Counted from the first letter of the stretch, positions 17,420-27,006 are shown. The stretch is DNA of 64,000 bases from Candidatus Melainabacteria bacterium (GCA_017307165.1 JAFKGK010000003.1:124001-188000); one strand, 5' to 3'. Numbers and translations are program-made. Notes: generated by a model not told the origin, from the sequence alone.

Positions 17420-17878
17420 ATGACTAACAACAATCAAAATGCGATTTATTTGCAAGATATGCTCGGTGAGGGTGAAGCCACGGCTGCTATGCTGCAAAAT
17501 CTGCTGGCCGTTGCTTCCGAGAATGTCTTGACGACGATAGTCGCACATCCGGAAGCCGACAGGACTATCTGGTGGAAACTGGTTGATCACCCCTCGGTCG
17601 AAGTGAGAGAGACTGTCGCTGACTATGCATATGGTGACACCGAAATCATGCGGCAAATCATGCGCAATGCTCCGGCGGACCTCTTGTTTGCAATTGCCGA
17701 AAACCACAATATGCCCGAAGAGATCCTGGAAGCTTTAGCCGAAGCCGACGATCAAAATCCGTATATTGTGCATCGCGCACAAAAAACTCTGAGACGTTGT
17801 CGGGAAAGCCAAAGCAAGGTCGCCCGCAAACGGATCTTTGAAAATACGCGAGATCTGCGTAAGCGCGCAATGGGCTAA
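17420..17878 (+). CDS. Small helical-repeat (HEAT/LRV-like) protein
   Basis: 152 residues from the ATG at 17420, 8 nt after AGGTGG; a GTG at 17408 is less likely. Several helix pairs contain phrases such as TTIVAHPEAD, LVDHPSVEVRETVADYAYGD and FAIAENHNMPEEILEALAE, which look like HEAT or leucine-rich-variant repeats used in protein binding. The C-terminus is basic (KVARKRIFENTRDLRKRAMG). No enzyme motif. Transcribed from P10 with a long structured leader. Confidence 0.7.
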   Translation: MTNNNQNAIYLQDMLGEGEATAAMLQNLLAVASENVLTTIVAHPEADRTIWWKLVDHPSVEVRETVADYAYGDTEIMRQIMRNAPADLLFAIAENHNMPEEILEALAEADDQNPYIVHRAQKTLRRCRESQSKVARKRIFENTRDLRKRAMG

Positions 17879-17910
17879 AAGCCTTCATCTCGCCAATTTA
17901 AACTCACGCT

Positions 17911-17936
17911 AAAAAAGGCCCTGCGGGGCCTTTTTT
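17911..17936 (+). terminator. Rho-independent terminator
   Basis: An 11-bp stem (17911-17921 with 17926-17936), 4-nt loop and T6 run, 32 nt after the helical-repeat gene and before P12. Confidence 0.88.
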
Positions 17937-17979
17937 GCTAAGATTATCGGGAACTAAGGAAAGAGTAATGATATTTGTG

Positions 17980-18004
17980 GGAACTAACCAACATGGCTAG
18001 TGTC
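17980..18004 (+). promoter_or_regulatory. ECF-type promoter P12 (giant hybrid kinase)
   Basis: GGAAC at 17980-17984 (in GGGAACTAA), 17 nt, GTC at 18002-18004, 34 nt before the kinase ATG. A decoy GGGAAC at 17949 has no partner at the right distance. Confidence 0.78.
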
Positions 18005-18037
18005 CTCCCCTGTAATTAACCGAGGATCTAAAACAAC

Positions 18038-21000
18038 ATGGCAACAGCGAGTGCAGGGCGTTCTATCGACGCCGGCGAGGTGCTCAAAGCTCTCAGGGCG
18101 ATCAAAAGAGGCGATTTTTCAGTCCGTATGCCTCTTGATCTGACAGGTGTAGAGGGTGAAGTTGCCAATGCTTTCAACGATGTAGCTGAGCTCAACCAAA
18201 GATTGGTCAATCAACTGGCGCAACTCAACAAGACTGTTGGCCAGGAGGGTAAGGTCAACTATCGTGCTCAAATGGGTGATGTAGGCGGTGACTGGCTCCG
18301 GGGCATCACCAGCGTCAACGAGATGGTGGGTGACCTGGTGAGACCTACCACAGAGGTGGTGCGAGTTATCGGATCGGTAGCTCGAGGCGATCTGGCGCAA
18401 GTAATGCCTTTGGAGATAGACGGGACGCCGCTCAAAGGCGAGTTTCTAAAGACCGCCAAGACAATCAATACCATGACCGAGCAACTCCGTAGTTTTGCCT
18501 CCGAAGTCACCCGGGTAGCCAGAGAAGTAGGTACAGAAGGCAAATTGGGAGGTCAGGCCGAAGTCAAAGGGCTTTCAGGCACATGGAAAGATCTCACCGA
18601 TAACGTAAATTCCATGGCCGGCAATCTTACCTCCCAGGTCCGCAATATTGCCCTGGTAACGACCGCAGTAGCCAATGGCGATCTTTCCAAAAAAATCACT
18701 GTAGATGTCAGAGGCGAGATCCTCGAGCTAAAAAATACTATCAACACAATGGTGGACCAGCTTGGTTCGTTTGCGTCAGAAGTAACCCGGGTAGCGCGAG
18801 AAGTAGGTACCGAAGGTAAATTGGGTGGTCAGGCAAAAGTCCGCGGCGTAGCCGGCACATGGAAAGACCTGACCGATAGCGTAAATTCGATGGCCTCCAA
18901 CCTCACTTCTCAGGTGAGAAATATTGCTGAGGTGACGACTGCAGTAGCTAAAGGTGATCTATCCAAAAAAATCACTGTAAACGTAGAGGGTGAGATCCTC
19001 GAGCTCAAAAACACCATCAACGTGATGGTGGACCAGCTTTCGTCCTTTGCCTCCGAAGTAACCAGGGTGGCCAAAGAAGTAGGCACCGAAGGCAATCTTG
19101 GTGGCCAGGCCGAGGTGCGAGGCGTTTCGGGCACATGGAAAGATCTGACCGAAAACGTCAATTTTATGGCTTCCAATCTGACAAGTCAGGTTAGAAACAT
19201 AGCCGATGTAACTACGGCCGTAGCTAAAGGCGATCTTTCCAAAAAGATCACTGTGGATGTTAAAGGCGAGATCCTTGAGCTCAAAAATACTATCAACGTC
19301 ATGGTGGATCAGCTCTCATCCTTTGCATCAGAAGTAACTCGGGTAGCCAGAGAAGTAGGTACCGAAGGTAAACTGGGAGGTCAGGCCTATGTCAAAGGCG
19401 TCTCTGGTACCTGGAAGGACTTGACTGACAACGTAAATTCCATGGCCGGCAATCTGACTGACCAGGTGCGTAACATCGCGCTCGTTACTACTGCGGTAGC
19501 AAATGGTGACCTGTCCAAGAAGATCACAGTAGACGTTAAAGGTGAGATCCTCGCACTAAAAAACACTATCAATACCATGGTGGACCAGCTATCGTCCTTT
19601 GCCTCAGAGGTAACTCGGGTGGCGCGCGAAGTAGGCACTGAAGGTAATCTTGGGGGCCAAGCGCAGGTCAGGGGCGTAGGTGGTATTTGGGCTGATTTGA
19701 CCCAGAGTGTAAATTACATGGCAGGCAACCTCACCTTGCAAGTAAGAGGCATTGCAGCCGTCGTGACCTCAGTAGCAAATGGAGATCTCGACCGCAAGTT
19801 AGTTTTGACTGCTAAAGGCGAGATTGCCGCACTGGTGGATACGATCAACGAGATGACAGATACCCTGGCGACTTTTAGCGCTCAGGTCACTACAGTTGCC
19901 CGGGAGGTTGGAGTAGAAGGCAAACTGGGAGGTCAGGCCAAAGTACCTGGTGCGGCTGGCACCTGGAGAGATCTGACTGACAACGTAAATCTTTTGGCTG
20001 CCAATCTGACGACTCAGGTGCGATCGATCGCCGAGGTATCCACTGCTGTGACCAAGGGCGATTTGACTCGATCCATCACTGTGGAGGCTTCTGGTGAAGT
20101 AGCTGCGCTAAAAGACAATATCAATGAGATGATCTTCAACCTCAAACACACCACCCAAAAGAACACCGAGCAAGACTGGCTCAAGACAAACCTCACAAAA
20201 TTTACTCGTATGTTGCAAGGGCAAAGAGATCTTTTGACCGTGGCCAATCTGATACTGTCCGAGGTGTCACCGCTCGTCAACGCTCAGCACGGAGTGTTTT
20301 ATATATTAGAAGACGAGGATGAGCATCCAATGCTCAAGCTCGTTGGCAGCTATGCTTATCAATCGCGTAAAAATCTCTCTGATAGGTTTGCGCTTGGCGA
20401 AGGCCTTGTCGGACAATGCGCTATCGAAAGGCAGCGTATACTGCTGCAAAACGTGCCAGAAAACTATGTCCGTATCAGCTCTGGGCTCGGAGATTGTACT
20501 CCGCTCAATATCGTCGTCTTGCCAATCCTTTTCGAAGGCGAGGTAAGAGCAGTCATAGAATTAGCTTCGATGCAGGAGTTTACTGATACATATCTCAGCT
20601 TGCTCGATCAATTGACCGAATCGATTGGTATCGTACTCAATACCATCGAAGCTAATATGCGTACCGAAAACCTACTCAAGCAATCCCAATCTCTAGCTCA
20701 TGAGTTGCAAACACAGCAAGACGAATTGACGATGTCCAATCGCCGTCTCGAAAAGCAGACGGCCGATTTGAGAGAGTCGGAGATCCTGCTCACTCAGCAA
20801 CAAGAAAAATTGCGTCAAACAAACCAGGAACTACAGGAAAAAGCCGAATTGCTGGCTTTGCAAAATAAAGAAGTTGAGCAATCCAATCGAGAGATCGACA
20901 GGGCAAGGCGCTCGGTCGAAGAAAAGGCCCGGCAGTTGGCTCTTACTTCCAAGTACAAATCAGAATTTCTTGCAAATATGTCGCATGAGTTGCGGACTCC

Positions 21001-23071
21001 TCTCAATTCGCTGCTCATACTCTCCAAATTGCTGGCCGAAAACGAGGAATCAAACCTCAACGAAGAGCAAGTCGAGTTTGCCGAAACCATTTATTCTGCC
21101 GGCACAGATTTATTGGCTCTTATCAATGATATCCTCGATCTGTCCAAAATCGAATCCGGCAACATGACTGTCGATCCTCTGGATGTTTCGATAAAAGGAC
21201 TAAAAGACGAATTCGAACGCAATTTCCGCCATGTTGCCGAAGATCGCCATCTCAGCTTTGCTATATCTGTGGACCCGACTCTGCCTCAAACAGTATTTAC
21301 TGATGGTAAGAGACTCAACCAGATCCTCAAAAATCTTCTGTCCAATGCCTTCAAATTTACTGAAAATGGCAGCGTAGAGCTTGAGATAAAGGCAAATGCA
21401 GAGCGTCCAGAGTATATCGACTTTGCTGTGCGTGATACCGGTATCGGTATCAGCTCCGACAAGCTCTCTATCGTCTTCGAAGCGTTTCAACAAGCAGATG
21501 GCACTACTAGCCGCAAATATGGAGGCACCGGACTTGGCTTGGCCATAAGTCGCGAATTGGCCGCCTTGCTCAAGGGACAGATTACGGTCACTAGTACGCC
21601 AGATGTGGGCTCTTGCTTTACCCTCACCATACCCTATTCCTATACGGATGCTCCTGCTGTCCAAGTCGTTCAGGCACTGGCGCCTACCGAACCTGTCACG
21701 GATGCTACTGGTGAATATGTCAGACCCATCAATATTGGCGAGGAATACGTCGAAGACGATAGACTAGATCTTTTGCCGGGTGAGCGCACACTCCTTATAA
21801 TCGAGGATGATCCACGCTTTGCCAGACTGCTGCGCCACCTGGCACGCGCTCATAATCTCAAGGTGCTTATCACCGATTTAGGGGAAGAAGGGATTTATCT
21901 CGCCAGAAGATATCGTCCTTTAGCCATCACTCTTGATTTGCATCTCACCGATGGTTTGAGCTGGACAATCTTGGATCAGCTCAAGCATCACCCTGTCACG
22001 CGCAATATCCCGGTGCATTTAATCACTGTGGATGCCGAAGAACGACGTGCGTTTCATTTGGGCGCGGAGTCTTTCTTGCACAAACCAGTATCCAAAGAAA
22101 TCCTAGATGAGGCCTTGCAAAAGGTTTCAGCGCGAAAGCAAAACGAGCATTATCATGTGTTGTTGGCTGATGGCGACGAACAGACTCTCACTACCCTGCA
22201 AACCCTCTTGCGAAAGAATGATTTTTCAGTCATTACCGCAAGATCTGCTTCTGATGCTCTGCAATTGCTGCACAGTGATCCTAAGATAGACTGCTTGTTG
22301 ACTGGAATGCGGCTCCCAGACATGGAAGGGGTGCAGTTTATCGATCGGATGAAAGCCGTTAAGCGTTTGCCCGTCTTGGTCTTCAGGCCGATCGATGCTA
22401 CCGACCAGGAAGTAGCGCAAGGCAATGCTCTCACTGTTGCCAAGGCTATCGATGCTGTGGTTACTCTGGAGCAAGTGTGTTTGACCCTAATAGAGTCGAT
22501 GGCTAAAGGCGAATATGATGAAAAGCTCCTGAGTGACTACGCCTCCCCATCGCTATCAGTAGAAGCCCTTTCTCCCGTACCCGCTCCAACACTCACTGAG
22601 CCTGCGGAAATTGCCCCAAAAATCGACAATATGTCCCAGTTCATCGATACTTCCGAAATGGAAGTGCCGGACATCGATTTGAAGGGACGAACAGTGTTGA
22701 TCGTGGATGATGATAAGCGCAATATCATGGCTTTGCGATCTGTACTCAAGCGCCATGGGCTCAGCGTTCTCGAAGCCACTGATGGTCGCGAGGGGATCGA
22801 AATGCTCATGACTCATCCGGAAATCGAGTGCATCTTGATGGACATCATGATGCCAAACATGGATGGATACGAGGCGATGACCCAAATCCGCAAAAACGAA
22901 AAATATCTGACTCTGCCTATCATCGCTCTTACGGCCAAGGCTATGTTGGGCGACAAGCAACGTTGCTTGCAAGCCGGAGCGTCTGATTACATTGCAAAGC
23001 CAATCGAACAAAAACGTCTGATCGACTTGCTCAAGATCTGGATCTCCAATCCGTTAAAAACTGATGCATGA
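18038..23071 (+). CDS. Soluble tandem-HAMP hybrid histidine kinase with three receiver domains
   Basis: 1677 residues, no membrane segment. Residues 1-700 are a chain of HAMP-type modules; six copies have a strict 92-residue period starting near 152, 244, 336, 428, 520 and 612. Then a GAF domain (about 731-880), a coiled coil, HisKA with phospho-His983 in MSHELRTPL, HATPase with N box LSNAFKF and GGTGLGL, and three receivers near 1250-1360, 1371-1485 and 1549-1670. REC1 keeps its acceptor Asp (LDLHLTDG), REC3 is canonical ([11 protein letters not shown]), but REC2 has Gly where Asp should be ([12 protein letters not shown]). The plan resembles fungal Nik1/group III osmosensing kinases. Transcribed from P12 and followed by a REC-HPt gene, its likely phosphorelay partner. 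Confidence 0.93.
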   Translation: MATASAGRSIDAGEVLKALRAIKRGDFSVRMPLDLTGVEGEVANAFNDVAELNQRLVNQLAQLNKTVGQEGKVNYRAQMGDVGGDWLRGITSVNEMVGDLVRPTTEVVRVIGSVARGDLAQVMPLEIDGTPLKGEFLKTAKTINTMTEQLRSFASEVTRVAREVGTEGKLGGQAEVKGLSGTWKDLTDNVNSMAGNLTSQVRNIALVTTAVANGDLSKKITVDVRGEILELKNTINTMVDQLGSFASEVTRVAREVGTEGKLGGQAKVRGVAGTWKDLTDSVNSMASNLTSQVRNIAEVTTAVAKGDLSKKITVNVEGEILELKNTINVMVDQLSSFASEVTRVAKEVGTEGNLGGQAEVRGVSGTWKDLTENVNFMASNLTSQVRNIADVTTAVAKGDLSKKITVDVKGEILELKNTINVMVDQLSSFASEVTRVAREVGTEGKLGGQAYVKGVSGTWKDLTDNVNSMAGNLTDQVRNIALVTTAVANGDLSKKITVDVKGEILALKNTINTMVDQLSSFASEVTRVAREVGTEGNLGGQAQVRGVGGIWADLTQSVNYMAGNLTLQVRGIAAVVTSVANGDLDRKLVLTAKGEIAALVDTINEMTDTLATFSAQVTTVAREVGVEGKLGGQAKVPGAAGTWRDLTDNVNLLAANLTTQVRSIAEVSTAVTKGDLTRSITVEASGEVAALKDNINEMIFNLKHTTQKNTEQDWLKTNLTKFTRMLQGQRDLLTVANLILSEVSPLVNAQHGVFYILEDEDEHPMLKLVGSYAYQSRKNLSDRFALGEGLVGQCAIERQRILLQNVPENYVRISSGLGDCTPLNIVVLPILFEGEVRAVIELASMQEFTDTYLSLLDQLTESIGIVLNTIEANMRTENLLKQSQSLAHELQTQQDELTMSNRRLEKQTADLRESEILLTQQQEKLRQTNQELQEKAELLALQNKEVEQSNREIDRARRSVEEKARQLALTSKYKSEFLANMSHELRTPLNSLLILSKLLAENEESNLNEEQVEFAETIYSAGTDLLALINDILDLSKIESGNMTVDPLDVSIKGLKDEFERNFRHVAEDRHLSFAISVDPTLPQTVFTDGKRLNQILKNLLSNAFKFTENGSVELEIKANAERPEYIDFAVRDTGIGISSDKLSIVFEAFQQADGTTSRKYGGTGLGLAISRELAALLKGQITVTSTPDVGSCFTLTIPYSYTDAPAVQVVQALAPTEPVTDATGEYVRPINIGEEYVEDDRLDLLPGERTLLIIEDDPRFARLLRHLARAHNLKVLITDLGEEGIYLARRYRPLAITLDLHLTDGLSWTILDQLKHHPVTRNIPVHLITVDAEERRAFHLGAESFLHKPVSKEILDEALQKVSARKQNEHYHVLLADGDEQTLTTLQTLLRKNDFSVITARSASDALQLLHSDPKIDCLLTGMRLPDMEGVQFIDRMKAVKRLPVLVFRPIDATDQEVAQGNALTVAKAIDAVVTLEQVCLTLIESMAKGEYDEKLLSDYASPSLSVEALSPVPAPTLTEPAEIAPKIDNMSQFIDTSEMEVPDIDLKGRTVLIVDDDKRNIMALRSVLKRHGLSVLEATDGREGIEMLMTHPEIECILMDIMMPNMDGYEAMTQIRKNEKYLTLPIIALTAKAMLGDKQRCLQAGASDYIAKPIEQKRLIDLLKIWISNPLKTDA
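18491..20146 (+). repeat. Six tandem 276-bp coding repeats (HAMP modules)
   Basis: A 276-bp unit recurs at 18491, 18767, 19043, 19319, 19595 and 19871, coding for [17 protein letters not shown] and what follows. The inner copies are very similar at the DNA level; the sixth is more diverged. The similarity implies recent duplication or gene conversion and makes copy number prone to change. Confidence 0.9.
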
Positions 23072-23076
23072 TAAGT

Positions 23077-23101
23077 GGAACCACTGGCCCCAAGATGCGT
23101 C
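23077..23101 (+). promoter_or_regulatory. ECF-type promoter P13 (small protein / REC-HPt / YtxH operon)
   Basis: GGAAC at 23077-23081, 17 nt, GTC at 23099-23101 (in CGTC), 50 nt before the first ATG and just after the kinase stop codon. Confidence 0.75.
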
Positions 23102-23150
23102 TTGCCATTTGCAAAGGCCTAATGGCTTTAATGTACAAGGAGATCTGATC

Positions 23151-23342
23151 ATGCGTTCCGTTAATCAAGTAGAAACCGAATCCAGAAATATCTCTGTTAT
23201 CGAAGAAGGTTTGGAAAAAGTGGTCAACAATGTTGTCGAGATGCCCGCTGCAATACAGCCTCAGACTGTTGCCCAGCCTGAGCTGAGATGCGAAAACGGC
23301 GTGTGTGCACTCAACTGGAAGCCAAGCAAGAAGGCTGCATAA
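23151..23342 (+). CDS. Small protein with C-terminal CENGVC motif
   Basis: 63 residues from the ATG at 23151, with AAGGAG 8 nt upstream; an upstream in-frame start at 23064 would overlap promoter P13. The N-terminus is a short acidic helix and the C-terminus carries two Cys in CENGVCALNWKP, which could bind a metal or form a disulphide. It lies between the giant kinase and its REC-HPt gene, whose GTG follows the stop codon directly. Function unknown; a modulator of the relay is possible. Confidence 0.65.
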   Translation: MRSVNQVETESRNISVIEEGLEKVVNNVVEMPAAIQPQTVAQPELRCENGVCALNWKPSKKAA

Positions 23343-24173
23343 GTGAATCTCGCCGAAGATCTACAAAACCCGGTCTCATCGACGATTTTATTGGTCGAGG
23401 ACAACCTGTTAAATCAAAAAGTAGCTCTTCTTTTGCTCCGACGCCTCGGAATGCGGACAAAGATCGCATGCAATGGGGCAGAGGCTGTAGACTTTGTGAA
23501 AAAATACAAATTTGATACCATCCTGATGGACTGTCACATGCCCATCATGGATGGTTTTCAGGCATCCGTAGCGATCCGCAAATGGGAGGCCTCGGAGGGC
23601 TCTTTCACTCCCATCATTGCTGTGACCGCTTTGGGGATGGGGGGTGATAGAGAAAGATGCATTGCTGCTGGCATGAATGATTACATCTCCAAGCCCATGG
23701 ATAGAGAAGTCTTGCAAAGCAAACTCAACTATTGGATCAGGGCCACCAGTACATCCATAGCGATGGGCGCTCAGCGCAAGTTTTTACGATCGGGCTCCAC
23801 TCTTTCTCTGGTCAATAACAAACCGCTTGATCTAGATGAATTGCGAGAGTTTTATGAGGCCGAAGGCGATCAATTGGAACAAATGTTGCTTACCTTCATC
23901 AATGATACCGAGGATATGTTGGCCAGGCTCATCAAGGCTATGGCCGACAAAAATTCCAAGGCGGTATCCGGCTATTCTCACGAGATCCGCGCCTCGTGCG
24001 ATGCCATCGGCGCCAAATTTCCGGGACGATTGTGCCTGTTTCTAGAACAAGCAGCCAACCAATATGACTGGATCGAGGTGGACGAGACTTACAAGGCTCT
24101 AGAGCAATCATTCAAGAGCATAAAAACGTTTATACAGAGTGAAATCAAAAGCACAAGTCTTTTAGAGGCTTAA
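23343..24173 (+). CDS. REC-HPt phosphorelay protein
   Basis: 276 residues. A receiver domain (ILLVEDN; acceptor Asp in LMDCHMPIMDG; Lys in SKPMD) is followed by a histidine phosphotransfer domain with His in SHEIRASCDAIGAK. The GTG start at 23343 directly follows the previous stop, with AAGAAGG upstream. No DNA-binding output. It would carry phosphate between the hybrid kinase and other receivers. Paralogs lie at 42722-43483 and 43501-44319. Confidence 0.9.
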   Translation: MNLAEDLQNPVSSTILLVEDNLLNQKVALLLLRRLGMRTKIACNGAEAVDFVKKYKFDTILMDCHMPIMDGFQASVAIRKWEASEGSFTPIIAVTALGMGGDRERCIAAGMNDYISKPMDREVLQSKLNYWIRATSTSIAMGAQRKFLRSGSTLSLVNNKPLDLDELREFYEAEGDQLEQMLLTFINDTEDMLARLIKAMADKNSKAVSGYSHEIRASCDAIGAKFPGRLCLFLEQAANQYDWIEVDETYKALEQSFKSIKTFIQSEIKSTSLLEA

Positions 24174-24183
24174 AGGAGAAATC

Positions 24184-24468
24184 ATGGAATTTGTCAAAAA
24201 AATATTTGACCTCAATGCAAAGGGTGTAAAGCTTGCGTTTTCTGTCGGCACCACAGTAGGTGGTATCGTCGGCTGCGCTGCTGGCATGGGACTTGGCGTT
24301 GTAGTCGGTATGGCTCTGGCTCCCAAAGCCGGTAGTGAAATGCTAGAAGACCTGAGTCAGAAAGGTTGTGATGCTCTCGCTACCGCAAAGGACAAGGTCC
24401 GAGAGTTCAAAGATTCTTCCAAAGAATTTTACGATGACATGGTAGCCAAAGGCCAGCAAGCATCCTAA
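24184..24468 (+). CDS. YtxH-domain protein
   Basis: 94 residues. A membrane-associated glycine-rich helix (VGTTVGGIVGCAAGMGLGVVVGMALAPKAG) is followed by a charged amphipathic helix, as in the YtxH/general stress family. AAAGGAG lies upstream. It begins 10 nt after the REC-HPt gene, as the last gene of the P13 transcript, with a terminator after it. The family is stress-linked but its activity is unknown. Confidence 0.82.
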   Translation: MEFVKKIFDLNAKGVKLAFSVGTTVGGIVGCAAGMGLGVVVGMALAPKAGSEMLEDLSQKGCDALATAKDKVREFKDSSKEFYDDMVAKGQQAS

Positions 24469-24491
24469 GATTACGATAGAAATTTAAAAAG

Positions 24492-24521
24492 AGCCTCGAT
24501 CAAAATTTTGATCGAGGCTTT
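24492..24521 (+). terminator. Rho-independent terminator after the YtxH gene
   Basis: A perfect palindrome with a 14-bp arm (24492-24519), ending in a short T-run. Confidence 0.8.
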
Positions 24522-24551
24522 TGACTGTTGTGTCAGGCAAAAATATTCTAT

Positions 24552-24597
24552 AAAAAAACTCCGCCCCTCTCGTCGGCAGGACGATCGGAGCGGAGCT
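24552..24597 (-). terminator. Terminator of the 24.6-kb leftward gene
   Basis: On the minus strand CTCCGC pairs with GCGGAG around an inner CGTC/GACG stem, followed by a T-run of about seven. Confidence 0.75.
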
Positions 24598-24614
24598 TTA
24601 TCTCACAATCAGCC

Positions 24615-25601
24615 TTAGTTTACACGGAGGCCGATTTTTGAGCGCTTGTTGTTGGTTTCAGCAATACGCTCATCCATGCTGGATTGGATCTGGTCTAATT
24701 TAGAAGACAATTCACTTCTCTTTTTCTCTGGCAGTCCACCACCTTTGGTGTAACGTGCTTGCTTGCTGGAGACTTCGCTGAGCCTTTCTTTGAGTTTTGC
24801 TACATCCTTATTTCTCAGTCGGCCAGCGGCGTATTCATCATCGATACGCTTGCACATCAGTGCATTTCTTTGAGAGATGTCGCTCTTATCAACGGTTACT
24901 ACAGCTGCGGGTGTGGTGATGACAGTTGCAGAAGTAGGAGTGATCACAGTCTTGGCTGCTGCCCAGCCAGCTGGACGAGCAGTGACCACATCACCATTAG
25001 TGGTGACATAGGTTGTTCCTACCAGGGGCTTGAAGGCTAGGCTGCGATCAATAACACCGAGACGATCATTTAAGGCATTTAGTCTGACGCCGATCGAAAG
25101 AGCCTCATCATATGTGAGATAGTTTCTGCTGGCAGTGTATGCTGTCTCTTGTGCTTCTATGCTGTTGAGTTCTAAACGGAGGTCTGCAGCCTGATTGGCA
25201 TCGATTTTGCCACGCTCGAGAGCGCTGGTGATCAATCTTTCCATTTCTGCTCTTCGCGATGAAATGTTGACGATATATCCATTAAATGCAGGTATCGCAG
25301 TTAATGCCATCAGTTGTCCAGCACTATTAAAACCTGCTACCACTTTATTGCTAGATTTGTCGAGGACAACCCAGCCCGGAGCGATGGTGCCAGAGACAAA
25401 ACCGCGAACGGGGTCGTAATCGCCTTTGATCAACCCTGTTACAGGATCGATCAAAACATAATTACCAGATGGCAAGGTTAGTACGGAGCCATCACTTACG
25501 GTGGTAGTAGTGACTCTAGTCACTGTATCGGCAAAGGCTGGAGCTTGGTTAAGGCCTAGGCTTGCCAGGGCCATGGCAATCATGATGTATTTGCTATTCA
25601 T
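24615..25601 (-). CDS. Secreted protein with two copies of a helical 'RID/LRxDL' domain
   Basis: 328 residues from the ATG at 25601 with GAGGG upstream; a longer ORF to 25748 would cross promoter P14. A signal peptide (MIAMALASLGLNQAPAFA) is followed by a Thr/Val-rich part. Two helical segments resemble the small secreted proteins at 28047-28403 and 45512-45844: one around ITSALERGKIDANQAADLRL and one near the C-terminus around RIDDEYAAGRLRNKDVAKLK. I do not recognise a named family. Envelope location is likely. Confidence 0.78.
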   Translation of the reverse strand: MNSKYIMIAMALASLGLNQAPAFADTVTRVTTTTVSDGSVLTLPSGNYVLIDPVTGLIKGDYDPVRGFVSGTIAPGWVVLDKSSNKVVAGFNSAGQLMALTAIPAFNGYIVNISSRRAEMERLITSALERGKIDANQAADLRLELNSIEAQETAYTASRNYLTYDEALSIGVRLNALNDRLGVIDRSLAFKPLVGTTYVTTNGDVVTARPAGWAAAKTVITPTSATVITTPAAVVTVDKSDISQRNALMCKRIDDEYAAGRLRNKDVAKLKERLSEVSSKQARYTKGGGLPEKKRSELSSKLDQIQSSMDERIAETNNKRSKIGLRVN

Positions 25602-25699
25602 AAAAATTTCCCTCAAATTAATTAAAGAAGCATTGGCCCTTCTGAGCCTAAAACGCCTTGTACGCTTGTGTTTTGGAGCGTACCTTTCACACTTCGAGA

Positions 25700-25724
25700 G
25701 ACTGGGGAGATATATAGTGGTTCC
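25700..25724 (-). promoter_or_regulatory. ECF-type promoter P14
   Basis: Minus-strand GGAAC at 25724-25720 (in GGGAACC), 17 nt, GTC at 25702-25700, 99 nt before the ATG at 25601. Confidence 0.72.
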
Positions 25725-25756
25725 CATTTTGTTGCATTGGTAAATCAAAAGGGTAT

Positions 25757-25797
25757 AAAAAAAGAAAGAGTGAATAAATCCACTCTTTCTTTTTTTT
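25757..25797. terminator. Bidirectional terminator
   Basis: A stem of about 15 bp with an A-tract on one side and T8 on the other. On the minus strand it ends the BON/GSP17M-like operon. Confidence 0.82.
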
Positions 25798-25828
25798 GCA
25801 AAACGCTCGGGATCTGACTTTGATCAGA

Positions 25829-26353
25829 CTATTTGCGGTTTACTTTTTCTTCTGCTGTACGGTTGATGTGCTCAGCTCCTGCATTCTTGAGGATTTCTTC
25901 AGCGCGTTTGCAGGCTTCATCGGATTCGCAGTGGACAGACATCAGCAAATTGCCATCTCTCAATTTGCCTTCGTATTGCTTGGCTTCAAATTCGGGGATG
26001 CCCAAGCCGATGAGGCCGCCTGTGAGACCACCAGCAGCACCGCCGACGGCGGCACCAGACAGAGCTGCCATGATAGGACCTGCGGCTACGAGAGGACCGA
26101 CACCAGGAATGGTGAGGGCACCGATACCAGCGAGCAAGCCGAGGGCGCCACCGAGCACCATGCCTGTACCAGCACCAGCGCTAGCACCTTCTGGAGCTTT
26201 GCTATGCTTTTCATGGCCAAGATCATGTTCGAGATTTTTATCGGGAAACAAGATCGAAATATCGGAATTGTTAAAGCCTGCCATTTGCAGGTTTTCTACT
26301 GCGATATTGGCCTGTACTTGTGTTTGCAAGAGTGCTACGACTGCTTTTTTCAT
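25829..26353 (-). CDS. General stress protein 17M-like glycine-zipper protein
   Basis: 174 residues from the ATG at 26353 with GGAG upstream; the ORF extends to 26473 but that part crosses the previous gene's stop. The N-terminal domain (VVALLQTQVQANIAVENLQ, then SDISILFPD) is GSP17M/YflT-like, the middle is a long glycine zipper with two membrane helices (GMVLGGALGLLAGIGAL, GLTGGLIGLG), and a C-terminal small domain follows (LMSVHCESDEACKRAEEIL). A close paralog is at 36315-36842. It is the second gene on the P15 transcript after the BON gene. Confidence 0.8.
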   Translation of the reverse strand: MKKAVVALLQTQVQANIAVENLQMAGFNNSDISILFPDKNLEHDLGHEKHSKAPEGASAGAGTGMVLGGALGLLAGIGALTIPGVGPLVAAGPIMAALSGAAVGGAAGGLTGGLIGLGIPEFEAKQYEGKLRDGNLLMSVHCESDEACKRAEEILKNAGAEHINRTAEEKVNRK

Positions 26354-26400
26354 GATAGTTATTCTCCAAGATTTAAATGTTTTCGTGTTTGTTTTATACT

Positions 26401-26428
26401 TTATATTGTCTATTTTATATTGTCTATT
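26401..26428. repeat. Perfect 14-bp tandem duplication over a stop codon
   Basis: Two identical 14-bp units (26401-26414 and 26415-26428) lie between the GSP17M-like and BON genes and include the BON stop codon. On the minus strand each unit reads AATAGACAATATAA. Confidence 0.8.
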
Positions 26429-26798
26429 TGGCTTTGACTTCGAGTTGGTTGGATACCTTGTCGCCAAATACATCGGATGCTAGCTTGCAGACAAGATCTT
26501 TTTCGGCTTCGCTATCTACAGGTCCTTTGAGAACGAGGCAGCCAGACTCATCGATGAGTTTTACGTTTTTGGCATTCACGGACAAATCCTTTTGATCCAT
26601 GATTGCTCTGCGTACCTTGGCTACTTTTTTGACTGCTTGTGCATCATTAGATTGATTTTCTGCAGTCTTTTCTTTGTTTTGTGTGATTTGCTTATTGCGA
26701 GCAGTGTTGTCTGCATCGTGATCGGCAGCCAGCGCCATAGGCGCGATCGTCGCAGCGAGCGTAACAGCTCCCACGAAATATTTGATTGTACGATTCAT
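26424..26798 (-). CDS. Secreted BON-domain protein
   Basis: 124 residues. A signal peptide (FVGAVTLAATIAPMALA) is followed by a polar Asn/Gln/Lys linker and a C-terminal BON domain (VRRAIMDQKDLSVNAKNVKLIDESG, then LVLKGPVDSEAEKDLV). BON domains bind phospholipid and occur in OsmY-like periplasmic stress proteins. A TAGGTAA site precedes the ATG. First gene of the P15 transcript. Confidence 0.87.
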   Translation of the reverse strand: MNRTIKYFVGAVTLAATIAPMALAADHDADNTARNKQITQNKEKTAENQSNDAQAVKKVAKVRRAIMDQKDLSVNAKNVKLIDESGCLVLKGPVDSEAEKDLVCKLASDVFGDKVSNQLEVKAK

Positions 26799-26883
26799 AA
26801 TTTACCTACCCTGGGTTTTGGGCCTTAATGGCCATTTGGTCGCATATCCTGAATTTTGTGTTTCCCTCAGGAGCAAGCCCGCA

Positions 26884-26908
26884 GACTGGCATATGGTAGG
26901 TAAGTTCC
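26884..26908 (-). promoter_or_regulatory. ECF-type promoter P15 (BON / GSP17M-like operon)
   Basis: Minus-strand GGAAC at 26908-26904 (in GGGAACTT), 17 nt, GTC at 26886-26884, 86 nt before the BON ATG. Divergent from P16, with the -35 elements 45 nt apart. Confidence 0.78.
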
Positions 26909-26953
26909 CACAAGATTTTGAAACGCTTTAACCCTCATCCCTGCACATGTCCG

Positions 26954-26978
26954 GGAACTAATGTAGGATTTGTAGGTC
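26954..26978 (+). promoter_or_regulatory. ECF-type promoter P16 (hydrolase operon)
   Basis: GGAAC at 26954-26958 (in GGGAACTAA), 17 nt, GTC at 26976-26978, 29 nt before the ATG. Confidence 0.78.
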
Positions 26979-27006
26979 ATGATTTGGGTCCAATGGAGGG
27001 ATACCG

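Noticed and set aside
17949..17973. GGGAAC before the giant kinase gene
   Set aside because: No GTC at 17 or nearby spacing. The second copy at 17979 has it and lies at the right distance from the start codon.
18491..20146. Regular repeats as a possible CRISPR array
   Set aside because: The 276-bp units are contiguous coding sequence in one frame without spacers.
18119..20280. Many minus-strand ORFs across the HAMP repeats
   Set aside because: They are shadows of the repeated coding sequence and repeat with the same 276-bp period.
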